A stretch of 64,000 bases of DNA from Edaphochlamys debaryana. Its lineage: Eukaryota; Chlorophyta; Chlorophyceae; Chlamydomonadales. Shown here piece by piece: positions 39,701 to 53,204 of the stretch; within the stretch, counting starts at the first letter, position 1; every line of letters starts with the position of its first letter. The notes under the pieces were generated by a model. The model did not search any database. It was not told the origin of the DNA and saw nothing but the letters and a program-made list of their open reading frames with translations. The stretch spans positions 62,001 through 126,000 of the forward strand of contig JAEHOE010000029.1 of NCBI GenBank assembly GCA_016858145.1. The letters are read 5' to 3'. The position numbers and the translations under genes were made by a program.

Positions 39701-42700
39701 CTGAGTGTTGGGTTCTTCTTGCCTGCGCCCTTTGGCCCCGCAGCAAGGACGAGCGCGGCGACCCCACCAAGATCGCCACGCACATGCACTCCAAGGAGGG
39801 CGAGATTGTGGAGTACGTGGCCGACTGCTCGTGCGACGGCCCCGTGGAGGTCTGGCTGCAGAACGTGGTGGACAGCATGAAGCTGGCGCTGCAGGTGTGT
39901 GCGTGGGCGGGCAGCAGGGCGAGGCGGGTAGTGCAGAAATGCAGCTGAAGCGGAAGCTCTGCTTGGGCTTCGCTGTACAGGGGCAGGGGAGGTAGGGCTG
40001 GGTCCTGAGCTTTGCTGTGTGCCTGCCCCCTCCTCCCCAGGTCGAGTTCCGCAAGGCCATCCCCACCTACGACGAGATGCCCCGCACCATGTGGCTGTAC
40101 AAGTACAGCGCACAGAACACGGTGGCCGTCAGCCGCACGTTCTTCACGCAGGAGGTCAACGAGGCCTTCGACGACCTGGAGGAGGGTGAGCACCGAACCG
40201 CTGCGAGGTTGTGGCCTTGTGGGGTGCTGGCCTTGCCTCGCCTCTTTCCCCCAAAGCGGGCGGCCCTGGCAAGCCCGGCTGCCTCTCGCTCTCTACTCTT
40301 CCTTGCCCCGCCCTTGCTGCCTGCATGCACCTCCTGCTCCCCTAACCTCACTGCCCCCGTCTCTAACCGGCAATCCCTTCCCATTCCCTCTCCCCTGCCC
40401 TCCCCCAGGTAACGAGGAGGCGCTCAAGGTGGAGCTGGACCGGCAGGTGCAGCAGCTGGCTGACCTGATCGACGAGATCAACAAGGAGCAGACCTCCCTG
40501 GACCGCAAGAAGCTCATCACGCTCTGCACCATCGACGTGCACTCGCGCGACCTGGTGCAGAAGCTAATTGACGAGCGCGTGGAGGACCAGATGTGCTTCC
40601 AGTGGCAGTCGCAGCTGCGCTACATCCAGAACGAGAAGACCAAGACGTGCCAGGTGCGGGCAGCAGCAAGAATCAAAGGCCCGCGTAGTCTTGAGCTATA
40701 TGCTATAAGCTAGCATCGGCAGCGCGCTTGCAAGGGCTTGCCAGCAAGGGTTGTGCCATGAGTTCTCACCAGGGGTTTTGTGTGCTACTCCACCGCAGGT
40801 CAACATCTGTGACGCCGAGATTGGCTACTCGTACGAGTACATCGGCAACTGCGGCTGCCTGTGCATCACGCCCCTCACCGACCGCTGCTTCATCACGCTC
40901 ACCCAGGCCCAGCGCCTGGTGCTGGGAGGCGCGCCGGCCGGCCCTGCGGGTAAGCCTTCCCCTAATCTCCCACCCAGCCCTTCTGCCCCCTTCCCGCCAC
41001 TCGCTGCATACCACCGCCTGCCTGTCTCCCAACCCATCCCTTGCTCCCCCTCCTGCCCTCCTTCCTTTCCCAGGCACGGGCAAGACGGAGACCACCAAGG
41101 ACCTGGCCCGCGCGCTGGGCATCCAGTGCTACGTCTTCAACTGCTCCGACCAGATGGACTACAAGGCCATGGGCCACACGTACAAGGGCCTGGCGCAGAC
41201 GGGCGCCTGGGGCTGCTTCGACGAGTTCAACCGCATCCCCGTGGCCGTGCTGTCGGTGTGCTCCACCCAGTACAAGACCGTGCTGGACGCCATCCGCGGC
41301 AAGAAGGAGCGCTTCATCTTCGAGGACGCCGAGATCAGCCTCAAGTCCACCGTCATGGCCTTCATCACCATGAACCCCGGCTACCCCGGCCGCGCCGAGC
41401 TGCCCGAGTCGCTCAAGGTGGGGCTGCAGGGCTGGGACTTGAGCTGGCTAGGGTTGGGCAAGGCTGCCATGAGAGCAGCAAGTGCGTGGGTCCGCACTCA
41501 GGCTGGCTGCAGTTTGTAGCCATCCCTCTCCGCTCTGCCCTCAACGTCGCCCCCGTAACCCGGCCTCGCCCCTGCCCCTCAGGCGCTCTTCCGCCCCGTG
41601 TCCATGGTGGTGCCCGACCTGGCCCTGATCTGCGAGATCATGCTCATGGCGGAGGGCTTCCAGATGTCCAAGATCCTGTCGCGCAAGTTCGTGATCCTGT
41701 ACAAGCTGTGCGAGGACCTGCTGTCCAAGTCGCGCCACTACGACTGGAAGCTGCGCGCCATCAAGACCACGCTGTACGTGGCCGGTGGCATGAAGCGCGC
41801 CGCCCCCGAGCTGTCGGAGGACAAGGTGAGGCACCGTGCCAGGATTGAGCATGGTTGTTGCTTGTGGGGCCTGTTGGAGGCGGGGCGCGTTCTCGCTCCT
41901 GTTAGCCTCCTGTTTGTCCTGCTCGCAAGCGGCCAACTCGGTTGCCTCCCCGCCGCCTGGTCCTCGTCCTTCCGTCCCTCAGGTGCTGCTGCGCGCGCTG
42001 CGTGACTTCAACCTGGGCAAGCTGACGGCCGACGACACCAACATCTTCATGGGCCTGCTGAACGACCTGTTCCCCAAGACCCTGGAGCTGGTGCCCCGCG
42101 CGCTGGACAAGGTCTTCGACGACGCGGTGCGTGGGGGCAGGAGCCTGGGGCGGGACTGGGCCGTGACAAGGGCTGGAGCGGGAGGCGTGCGCTTGGCCTG
42201 TCTCTGAACCTCCACTGTGCCCTGTCCGCACAGGCTGCCAAGGCGGCCACGGAGCTGGGCTACCAGGCGGACGAGATGTTCCTGCTCAAGATCAGCCAGC
42301 TGCGCGAGCTGTTCGTGGTGCGCTGGTCCGTGTTCCTGCTCGGCTCGGCCGGCTGCGGCAAGACGGCCGTGTGGCGCACGCTGATGCGCGCGCAGAACGC
42401 GCTGGGCGAGAAGACCATCTACCAGGTGAGGAGGGCTGGCAGGGACACTTGGGTCTGCGGCAAATGTTGAGGCTGATAGCTCTGCACCGTTTGGTTGGGC
42501 TTGCGCTGCCGTGCCCTCACACGCTCCCGCTTCCCGCTCTCCTCAGGCCGTCAACCCCAAGGCCGTGACCCGCAACGAGCTCTACGGCTTCCTGCACCCC
42601 GCCACCCGCGAGTGGAAGGAGGGCCTGATGTCCGTCACCTTCCGCAACATGGCCAACAACAAGGTGCGCTCGACAAAGCAGGGCGCTGTCCGGCCCTCGT

Positions 42701-45700
42701 AGCCCCCTCCCTCCACCCCCGTGCGCCCTCCCTTCGACCCCTCACACCTCTCCCTGCCCTCACTGCACTGACCCCTCGGCTCTTGCTCATCCCCTCCTCC
42801 CTGTCCTTCCCCAACAGACCAACAAGCACCAGTGGATCGTGCTGGACGGCGACATCGACGCCGAGTGGATCGAGTCCATGAACACCGTCATGGACGACAA
42901 CAAGATGCTCACGCTGGCCTCCAACGAGCGCATCCCGCTCACGCCCTCCATGCGCCTGCTGCTGGAGATCAACCACATGGTGCACTGCTCGCCCGCCACC
43001 GTCAGCCGCGGAGGCGTCATTTTCATCAACTCAGACGACGTGGGCTGGCAGCCCGTGGTGGCCAGCTGGATCGACAAGCTGGAGGTGCGTGGGACCGGGT
43101 GTCTCCCTGGCTCTGGGCGCGGCAGTGCAAGGATTGGCAGGGGAGCCGCAGGTGAAAAGCTGGATTGGAAGGCCGGGACGAGCATCAGGGTTGGGTATGC
43201 AGGGCCGACGTCCTAGCCCGCCTGCCCTATGCGGCCCTCTCGCGCCCATGCCTTTCCCCGCCCCCTCAGGCCGCCGAGTACCGCCCGCTGCTGACGGCGC
43301 TGTTCACCAAGTACGTGGACCCCTGCCTGGAGCACTGCCGCCGCAACTTCAAGACCGTGGTGCCGCTGCCGGCAGTCAACCAGGCCATGACCATCTGCAA
43401 GATCCTGGAGGGCATCCTGCCCAAGGAGACCGTCAGGTGGGCTGGGGTGCTGCTGTCCCCGCAAGCCCCCGTGTGTGATTGGAGCCGGCACGATGGCTTG
43501 GTCGACACGGCCTTCCCTCTCACCTCTTACCTCCCCCCGCCGTTGCAATTCCCGTCTGGTGTGTCTCCCTGCAGGGGCGCGCCGCCTCCCGACAAGAAGC
43601 TGCTGCACTACCACTTCGTGTTCGCCTGCGTCTGGGCCTTCGGCGGCGTGATGCTGGTGGACAAGGTGTCGGACTACCGCACGCAGTTCTCCAAGTGGTG
43701 GGTGTCCGAGTGGAAGGACGTGCAGTTCCCCGAGAAGGGCCTGGTGTACGACTACTTCGTGGACGAGCAGAACTGCATCATGGTGCCGTGGGACGAGAAG
43801 GTGCCCAAGTTCCAGTACATCCCCGGCGACTTCGGCTCCATCTTCGTGCCGACTGTCGAGACCACGCGCCTGACCTACTTCCTGGACTCGCTTATTGCCA
43901 ACAAGCACTTCGCGATGTTCGTCGGCAACACCGGTACCGGCAAGTCGGCCATCATGGTCAACAAGCTGCGCAACATGGACACCGAGACCATGACCTTCTA
44001 CACGATCAACATGAACTCGCTGTCGGAGGCGCCCGCGCTGCAGATCATCCTGGAGCAGCCGCTGGAGAAGAAGTCGGGTGCGTGGGGCTGGCGGTTGGGC
44101 TTGGGCCGGGGCGGCTTCAGCGTGGGCCTGCCGTGAGTGCGCCTAGCCGCTCCCGGTCACCCCCTTTCCACCTCCTCTCGCTCTTCCTTCGCCCCACGCC
44201 CTCTCCCTTCCGCCTAATGACCGCACTCCTCGCCCCCTTTCTCTCCCTTTCCGCCTCCGTCCCCTTCCCTCGCCCCCAGGTGTGCGCTACGGCCCGCCCG
44301 GCTCCAAGCGCATGGTCTACTTCGTGGACGACATGAACATGCCCCTGGTGGACAAGTACGATACCCAGTCGTCCATCGAGCTGCTGCGCCAGATGGTGGA
44401 CTACCACGGCTGGTACGACAAGGTCAAGATCCAGCTCAAGGAGATCATCCACTGCCAGATGGCGGCGTGCATGAACCCCACGGCCGGCTCCTTCAACATC
44501 ACCCCCCGCATGCAGCGCCACTTCGTCACCTTCGCCGTACAGATGCCCACGCCCGAGATCACGCGTGCCATGTACTACCAGATCATCGACGGCCACCTGT
44601 CCACCTTCGACGGTGACATGTCCAAGCTCTCCAACAAGCTGGTGGACGCCACCATCGAGCTGCACCGCAACGTGAGCAGGGGGGGCGGGTTGGACTGGGT
44701 CGGGGGTGCAAAGTCTCGAGGGGCAGGCGCAGGGAGCCAGGTCAGCTAGAGTTGGGCGTGCAGTAGGTTCTGCCCTGACCCTGACCCGCCACTCACCGCT
44801 TTCCCCTGCCTTGCGTGGCTGCAGGTCATGAACAACTTCCTGCCCTCGGCGGTCAAGTTCCACTACCAGTTCAACCTGCGCGACCTCTCCAACATCACCC
44901 AGGTGCGCTTGTGAAGGACAGACGCAAGCCTGCAATCCGGCCCATTTGGCCCCCACACTGTCCTCCGATTCGTTGCGCCCCTAGCCTCACGCCTCGCTCC
45001 CGCCCTCCCTCCCTCGTCCCCCCTCCCCACCCCAGGGCCTGTGCCGCATGTTCAAGGACTACTACAAGGAGTCGCTCAAGATCGCGCGCCTCTGGGTGCA
45101 CGAGTGCGAGCGCGTGTTCCGCGACCGCATGATCAACGAGGCCGACATGGCCAAGTTCGACGAGTTCCGCGTGGCGGTCACCAAGAAGTGAGCGGGAGGC
45201 GGGGAGAGGGCTGAGAGGCTGGGGCTCGGGAGGGTTCAGAGCGAAGCATCAGCTTGGTGGCGTTGGGCCCCTGCCTGGCTGCTCCTGCTCTGCCCTCACG
45301 CCCCTGCCCCTAAAGGTTTGTCGCTGGCCGCCCTTTGAAGGTTCTTCGACGACTGCGGCGGCATGACGGCCATCGAGGAGCGCCCGCTGATCTTTGCCTC
45401 GCACGCCTCCATGACCTACACGCCCGACGACGTGCCCGTGTACAACATGATCACCACCTACGACGTCCTGCGCAAGGTGCGCTGCCGCTGCTCCTGCCTC
45501 TCCCTCCCCAGCCCCCTCCCACCCCCTGCTGCACACGCCCCCCATTCGCACCCTTCTTGCCCCTGTCCGCTTCTCCTCTCAGCCCTTGCCCTGCTCCTGC
45601 CCCTCCTTCGTAGGTGCTGGAGGACAAGCTCAAGGAGTACAACGAGTCCAACGCCGTCATGGACCTGGTGCTGTTCCAGCAGGCCATGGAGCACGTGACG

Positions 45701-48700
45701 CGCATCGCCCGCATCATCGACCTGCCCCGCGGCAACGCCATGCTCGTGGGCGTGGGCGGCAGCGGCAAGCAGTCGCTGGCGCGCCTGGCCTCGTACATTT
45801 GCGGCTACGAGGTGTACCAGATCTCCGTGTCCTCCACGTACGGCATTGCCGACTTCAAGGAGAACCTGCTGGGCCTGTACCGCAAGGCCGGCACCAAGGG
45901 CACGCCCATCACCTTCCTCATGACGGACAACCAGGTGGGTGGCTCGGGGAAGAGTTTGAGGGGCTTGAGCTCAACCAAGCCCGAATGTTGGGGCTCGCGT
46001 GCCCTTCTCAGGGCTAGAGGGGTACGTGGGGTGCCTCTCTCAGCCTCTCGCCCTTCGCCTCCTCACCCTCCTCTCGGCTCTTGCCCCCCGCAGATCGTCA
46101 AGGAGGGCTTCCTGGTGTACATCAACGACCTGCTGTCCACCGGCTACATCGCCGACCTGTTCAGCACCGAGGACAAGGAGGCCTTCTGCAACGCCGTGCG
46201 CAACGAGGTCAAGGCCTCGGGCGTCCTGGACACCATGGAGAACTGCTGGGAGTTCTTCATTGACAAGGCAAGCAAGCGGCTGCACGGAGGGCGGGAAGGG
46301 AAGCTCTCAGCTGCAGGCCCAGAGAGACGATGAGCAGCACGCTTGGCCCCCTCTCAACCATCCAGCCGCCCTTAATTGTGACCCTTCCTATCCATCACCC
46401 TTCCTCCTCCTCACAGGTCCGCCGGTTCCTGCACATCGTGCTGTGCTTCTCGCCCGTGGGCGACAAGTTCCGCGTGCGCGCTCGCCAGTTCCCGGCGCTG
46501 GTCAACTGCACCATGTTTGACTGGTTCCACGGCTGGCCGGGCGAGGCGCTGGTGTCCGTGGCGCAGCGCTTCCTGGTGGAGGTGCCCAGCATGGAGGACA
46601 CGGTGCGCGAGAACATCGCCTACCACATGGCCTACGCGCACCAGTGCGTCAGCGAGGCCAGCGAGCGCTTCAAGGAGGCCTTCCGCCGCTACAACTACAC
46701 CACGCCCAAGTCCTACCTCGAGCTCATCAGTCTCTACAAGACCCTGCTGCAGGTGCGCCTGCAGCTTGACCGCACCGCATCCGCAACCGCAGCCCTGCCC
46801 GCCTGCTCCCTCTGCTTGCTTCTGCCCTTGGCGTATGCCTTGACGCCTCCCTCTCGCCCCCTCTTGCCGCGCCTGCTCCCTTTCCACCGCAGCTCAAGCG
46901 CGAGGACCTCCGCCGCGGCAAGGAGCGCCTGGAGAACGGTATCGACAAGATTGCGCAGGCGGCCTCGCAGGTGACGGACCTGCAGCGCGTGCTCAAGGAC
47001 GAGCAGGTGGTGGTGGAGGAGAAGAAGGCGCAGACGGACGAGCTCATCGTGTCCATCGGCCGCGAGAAGGCCGTGGTGGACCAGGCCGTGGAGGCCGGCC
47101 GCGAGGTGGGGGCTGGGCGGGGCAGGGCAGGGCACGGCTTTGGCTTCCTCGGGTCAGCGCTGCCTTCCTCTAGCTTGCCTGCAGCCGTTTGCATGTTGCG
47201 TCGTACCTGTCTCACCTTTTATTGTCTTGTCCTGCCACGCTCCGCCACGCCCTGCAGGACGAGGAGTCCGCCACGCGGCTGCAGACCGAGGTGTCGGCCT
47301 TCCAGGCCGAGTGCGAGCGCGACCTGCTGGAGGCCGAGCCCATCATCGCGCAGGCCGAGGCGGCGCTGGACTCGCTGAACAAGAAGGAGCTGTCGGAGCT
47401 CAAGTCGTTCGGCAGCCCCGCTGCCGAGATTGTGCAGGTGGCGGCGGCCTGCCTGGTGCTCACGTGCGGCGGCAAGATCCCCAAGGACCGTGACTGGAAC
47501 GCGGGCAAGAAGATGATGGCCGACGTCAACTCCTTCCTGGCCTCGCTCAAGTCGTTCGACAAGGACAACGTGCCGGTGAGCGTGGGCCAAAGGGCAGGGG
47601 CAGCAACGTGGCAGTACCTGTTTCAGCGGCGGGAGAGGATGGCCGGGGATGGGCTTTTCGAGGCGGGTTTGTGGGCGTGAAGGCTGGTTGAGCTGCAAAC
47701 TAAGCCTCACCCGCGGCTTGCCTCCTGCTCCGCAGGTCGTGTGCGTGGAGACGTGCGAGAAGGACTACATCTCGCTCTCGGGCTTCACGCCCGAGAACAT
47801 CAAGGGCAAGTCCGCCGCCGCGGCCGGTCTGTGCAGCTGGGTCATCAACATCTGCAAGTACTTCCGCATCTACCAGGTGAGCCCCGCCCTGCACTGCCCC
47901 AAGGGCCTGCCCTTCCCTGGCCCCAAACGCCTGTTGCTCCGTTGCTGCATCCTCTCCCGCTGTGGCCTCGCCTTTCTCACCCTTCCCCTCCTGCTCCCGC
48001 TCCCAACCCCCAGGTGGTGGCCCCCAAGCGTGCCGCCCTGGCCGAGGCCAACCGCAAGCTGGACACCGCCAACAAGAAGCTGAGCGGCATCCGCGCCGAG
48101 GTCAAGCGCCTGCAGGACCGCGTGACGCTGCTGGAGCAGTCGCTGATGAAGGCCACGGAGGACAAGAACGCCGCCATTGCGCAGGTGAGCCTGAGCCTGC
48201 GTGCTTGCTGCGCCTGAACGGGAAGCAAGCTGGGAAGGTTCGTGGGCAGGGGTGCATGCGGCACAGCAGCTCTGACCCCCACGCTTCCTCGCTCCGCCCT
48301 TGCGCTGACCTCCTTCCTGCCTTTGCTCCTTGCTCCTCCTCAGGCCGACCGCACGGCCCGCAAGGCGCAGATGGCCGAGCGCCTGATCAACGGCCTGTCC
48401 GGCGAGAACACCCGCTGGGGCGCCGAGATCAAGCGGCTCGAGAGCCTGGAGGGCCGCCTGGTGGGCGACGTGCTCATCGCCTCGGCCTTCGTCTCGTACG
48501 CCGGCCCCTTCAACATGCAGTTCCGCAAGAGCCTGGTGGACGAGAAGTGGCTGCCCGACATGATCGAGCGCCAGATCCCCATGACCGCCGGCATCAAGCC
48601 CCTGGACCTGCTGACCGACGACGCGACCAAGGCCAAGTGGGCCAACGAGGGCCTGCCCACCGACCCGCTGTCCATCGAGAACGGCGCCATCATGTCCAAC

Positions 48701-51700
48701 GCCAGCCGCTGGGCGCTCATGATCGACCCGCAGCTGCAGGGCATCAAGTGGATCATCAACAAGGAGACCAACAACGGCCTCGTCATCATCCAGCAGAGTC
48801 AGCCCAAGTACATCGACCAGGTGCGTGCCAGGGCTTGCGCCTTGGGGCCGGGCAGGGAGCGGTGGGACAGGGCAGGCTTTGGTGTGGCAGGCGAGCAGCT
48901 GGTGTTCTGTCGTCCCAAGCCCTCCTGCTCCCAGCTTGCTCACTGCCCCTCGCCTGTTGCCCTCCCCCGCACCCTCAGGTCATCAACTGCATCGAGAACG
49001 GCTGGCCGCTGCTGATCGAGAACCTGCCGGTGGACATCGATGCCGTGCTGGACCCCGTGATCGGCAAGATGACCATCAAGAAGGGCCGCAACATCATCAT
49101 GAAGATCGGCGATACCGAGGTGTCGTACGACGCCCGCTTCCGCCTTTACCTGCAGACCAAGCTCTCCAACCCGCACTACAAGCCCGAGATCGCGGCGCAG
49201 ACCACGCTGGTCAACTTCTGCGTGACGGAGAAGGGCCTGGAGGACCAGCTGCTGGCGCTGGTGGTGGACCACGAGCGCCCCGACCTGCAGGAGCAGGCCG
49301 CCGGCCTCGTGCGCTCGCTCAACGAGTACAACATCACGCTGGTGGAGCTGGAGAACAACCTGCTGTTCAACCTCGCCAACGCTACGGTGGGTAATGCTTG
49401 CAAAGCAAGGGAGCTAGCAGGGAGCAATGCAGCAGCTTTGGGGTCAGGGGCTGCCTGTCTGCCGTGAGCTTTACTGCCCCTGCCGCCCTTGCGTCAGCGC
49501 CTGACAAGCCTCCCTGCTGCCTCCGCGCCTCCTGCCTCCCCCAGGGCAACATCCTGGAGAACATCGAGCTGATCGAGGGTCTGGAGGAGACCAAGCGCAC
49601 GGCCGTGGAGATCGAGGAGAAGGTCAAGCTGGCCAAGCAGACCGAGATTCAGATTGCCAAGGCGCGCGAGGTGTACCGCCCCGTGGCCACGCGCGGCTCG
49701 CTGGTCTACTTCCTCATCGACAACCTCAACGCCCTGGACCGCGTCTACCACTACTCCATGGCCAACTTCGTGTTCGTGCTCAAGAAGGGCATGGACATGA
49801 CGCCGGGTGGCAAGGACGAGAGCAAGGTACGTGGGCGGGGCAGGGGCTGGGAAGGCGGCGGCGGCAGCGGAGGCCTTACTTGCACCTGTATAGCAAACAG
49901 CAGACTGGTGATTGCGCTTACCCTTCGGCAGACATAACCCACCGCACGACCCGCTGAACCGCTCTCCATCTCCCTGCTCACCTGCCCCTGCAGGTGCCGA
50001 TGGCGGAGCGCCTGAGCCAGGAGGTGGACCTGGAGAAGCGCATGGAGCTGCTGGTGGAGACCACGTGCTTCGTGCTCTTCGCCTACGTGGCGCAGGGCCT
50101 GTTCGAGCGCCACAAGCTCATCGTGGCCACGCAGCTGTGCATGCAGATCCTGCGCTCGCGCGGGGAGCTGCACTACGCCAAGTTCGAGTACCTGCTGCGC
50201 GGGCCCAAGGTGGGCGCAGGGAGAGCAGGGAGGGGCCAATGGCGAGCTCCGCAAAGCAGGCCTCACAGCAGAGCTGAGCACTGGGGCCGAGCCGTTCTCG
50301 TATGCTTAGCCCTGGCCTCACCCAACTTGACCCCAACTTGTCCTGTCCCCTCGTCAGGTCATGGGCGCCGACAACCCGCTGCACGACTGGGTGTCGGACA
50401 GCGTGTGGGGCAGCGTGCAGGCGCTCAAGGAGCTGGACGACTACCAGGTGGGGGCGGCGGGCGGTGATGGAGGAGGGCCTGCAGGAAATTGGGAAGCTGG
50501 GGCTGCTGCCGTAAGCTGCCTGTCGCTCGTCAAGTGCTAGGCAGCCTGTCACCTCCCTGCTGGTCCCCCGCCACCGCAGGGCCTGCCCGAGGACCTGATC
50601 GGCAGCTCCAAGCGCTGGCGCGAGTGGATGGAGCTGGAGCGCCCCGAGGACGAGCCGCTGCCGGGCGACTGGAAGCGCATGCAGGAGTTTGACAAACTGC
50701 TGCTGTTCCGGTGAGCTGCTCCCGGCCTCTGCTGCCTCCCTCTCGGGCCCTCGCCTGCCTGCCCGTTGACCCCTCCCGTCGCCTCGCATGCCTCCGCCTG
50801 CCACCCCCACACCCCCTGCTTCCTCGCTCACCCATCCCCTCGTGCCCTCCCCTCCCTGTCCCACCCCCAGCGCGCTGCGCCCCGACCGCCTGACCTCTGC
50901 CATGGGCCGCTTCGTGACCAACATGCTGGGCGCCAAGTACGTGGTCTCGCAGCCCTACGACCTGGAGCGCTCCTTCCAGGACGCCTCCCCCGGCACGCCC
51001 ATCTTCGTCTTCCTGTCCCCCGGCGTCGACGTGGCCGGCAGCGTGGAGGCGCTGGGCAAGAAGCTGGGCTACACTCTGGACAACGGCAAGTACGCGTCCG
51101 TGTCCCTGGGCCAGGGCCAGGAGCCCATCGCCATGGACCGCCTGTCGGCCGCGCACAAGAACGGCGGCTGGGTGCTGCTCCAGAACATTCACCTCACCAT
51201 CGAGTGGACGACGCACCAGCTGGACAAGAAGGTGGACAAGCTGGTGGAGGGCGCGCACCCCGACTTCCGGCTCTTCCTGTCGGCCGAGCCGCCGCCGGCG
51301 CTGGAGCGCGGGCTGCCCATCTCGCTGCTGCAGAACAGCATCAAGCTCACCAACGAGCCGCCCGAGGGGCTCAAGGCCAACCTGCGCCGCGCCTGGAACA
51401 ACTTCAACGAGGAGATCCTGGAGAGCTGCGCCAAGCAGGCCGAGTTCCGTGCCATCGTGTTCGCGCTGTGCTACTTCCACGCCGCCATGCTGGAGCGCAA
51501 GAAGTTCGGCGTGGGCAACCTGCCCGGCGCCCGCTCGGGCATCGGGTGGAACATGAACTACCCCTTCAACACCGGCGACCTGCTGTGCTGCGGCCAGACC
51601 GCCAACAACTACCTGGAGAACAACGTCAAGGTGCCGTGGGAGGATCTGCGGTACAACTTTGGCGAGATCATGTACGGCGGCCACATCGTGGAGGACTACG

Positions 51701-53204
51701 ACCGCCGCCTGGCCATGTGCTACCTGCGCAAGTACGTCAACGAGGGGCTGCTGGACAACATGGAGTTCTTCCCGGCCTTCGGCATGCCGCCCAACACGGC
51801 CAACCACCGCCAGGTGAGCTTGAGAAGGCGGAGGGGAAAGGGACGGCCTGGGAAGCAGGTCAGGGACTGCAGTGAGGCTGCAACCAAGCCAGGCCTAAGG
51901 CCCAAGCCATGGCTTGTCGGCTCCGGCTGCCGGCTGCCACGCTCTCCACCTCACTCCCTCCGCTGATCCCTCCCGCCCCCTCCTCCTTCCCGCCCCCCTC
52001 CCACCGCCCAGGTGCTGGAGTTCATCGACGAGCTCATGCCCCCCGAGACGCCGCTGGCCTTCGGGCTGCACCCCAACGCCGAGATCGGCTTCAAGCTGCG
52101 CGAGGCCGAGTCGTTCTGCAACTCGCTGGTGCAGCTGCAGCCGCGCGAGAGCAGCGGCGAGGGCGGCATGAGCGCCGAGGAGCGCGCCAAGCTGGTGCTG
52201 GACGAGGTGGTGGACAAGCTGCCCGACATCTTCGACATGGAGGACGTGCGCGCCAAGATCAATCCCGACGACCCCAACATGCCCTTCGTCATGGTGGCCA
52301 TCCAGGTGCGGGCAGGGCCGGGGCTTGGGCCTTGGGACGGGAGGGGAGCTGAACGGAGAGAGGCAGCAGGGCGGTAAGGGCGTGAAGGAGGGTAGGGCTG
52401 AGCAGGGAGATCTGTTTACAAGAAGCGAGAGGCGCTGTCAGCTCTGCCTGTCCTGCTCACTTCCCCGCCTCACCCGCTGCCCTCCGCCCCATCCCGCCCC
52501 GCCCCCCACAGGAGTCTGAGCGCATGAACATGCTGCTGGCGGAGATGAAGCGCTCTCTGCTGGAGCTGGACCTGGGCCTCAAGGGCGACCTGACCATGAC
52601 GGAGCCCATGGAGCGCCTGCTCAAGGCCCTGGCCACGGACGCCGTGCCCGGCTCCTGGCGCAACCTGGCCTACCCCTCGCTGCGCCCGCTGGGCTCGTGG
52701 CTGGGCAACCTGCTGGCGCGCCACGCGCAGCTGGTGGACTGGACCGCGGAGCTGACCACGCCCAAGGCCGTGTGGCTGTCGGGCCTGTTCAACCCGCAGT
52801 CGTTCCTCACGGCCGTCATGCAGGCCACCGCGCGCCGCAACGACTGGCCGCTGGACAAGACGGTCATCATCACCGAGGTCACCAAGAAGCAGCCCGACCA
52901 AATCGAGGCCAACAGCCGGGACGGCGCCTTCATCCACGGCCTCACGCTGGAGGGCGCGCGTTGGGACGACAAGATTGGCGCCCTGGACGACTCCAAGCCC
53001 AAGGAGCTCTTCTGCCCCATGCCCGTCATCCTGGTCCGCGCCGTGACGCAGGACAAGGCCGAGATGAAGGACGTGTACAAGTGCCCCGTGTACACCACGG
53101 AGGCGCGGTTCAGGGAGGAGGTGTTCGAGGCGCAGCTCAAGAGCAAGCACTCGGAGATCAAGTGGGTGCTGGCGGGCGTGTGCCTGTTCCTCGACGTCGT
53201 GTGA
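30741..53204 (+). CDS. ODA4: Outer-arm dynein beta heavy chain (axonemal)
   Basis: Ciliary outer-arm motor. Closes at 4583 aa; Chlamydomonas beta chain is about 4570 from memory. P-loops: GPAGTGKT 1934-1941, GSAGCGKT 2217-2224, GNTGTGKS 2545-2552, GVGGSGKQ 2894-2901. Stalk and microtubule-binding region about 3126-3420. The N-terminus ([16 protein letters not shown]) and AAA1 match the beta/DNAH9 class, not gamma. Introns 6, 14, 15, 16 and 42 use GC donors. Exons: 30741-30886, 30957-31035, 31119-31211, 31362-31521, 31710-31906, 32185-32583, 32772-33128, 33298-33408, 33580-33654, 33822-34031, 34229-34626, 34772-35054, 35213-35500, 35655-35909, 36081-36263, 36418-36567, 36724-36859, 36997-37178, 37322-37525, 37712-37819, 38029-38319, 38475-38717, 38864-39280, 39447-39598, 39744-39894, 40041-40185, 40409-40653, 40799-40949, 41074-41417, 41583-41825, 41983-42126, 42234-42425, 42547-42663, 42818-43084, 43270-43436, 43575-44077, 44280-44671, 44825-44902, 45036-45187, 45341-45476, 45614-45934, 46094-46267, 46417-46752, 46893-47105, 47258-47575, 47736-47876, 48014-48184, 48344-48820, 48979-49386, 49545-49826, 49994-50209, 50358-50447, 50580-50710, 50871-51813, 52012-52305, 52512-53204. 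Confidence 0.95.

Noticed and set aside
50530..51807. 425-residue minus-strand open frame opposite the dynein C-terminus
   Set aside because: Antisense shadow of dynein exons 53-54: the strong G/C third-position bias removes stops on the opposite strand. No domain resemblance.
30741..53204. Assignment as the gamma heavy chain (ODA2)
   Set aside because: The N-terminal tail and AAA1-AAA2 sequence ([39 protein letters not shown]) fit the beta/DNAH9 class better than the gamma/DNAH5-8 class, and the length fits beta.
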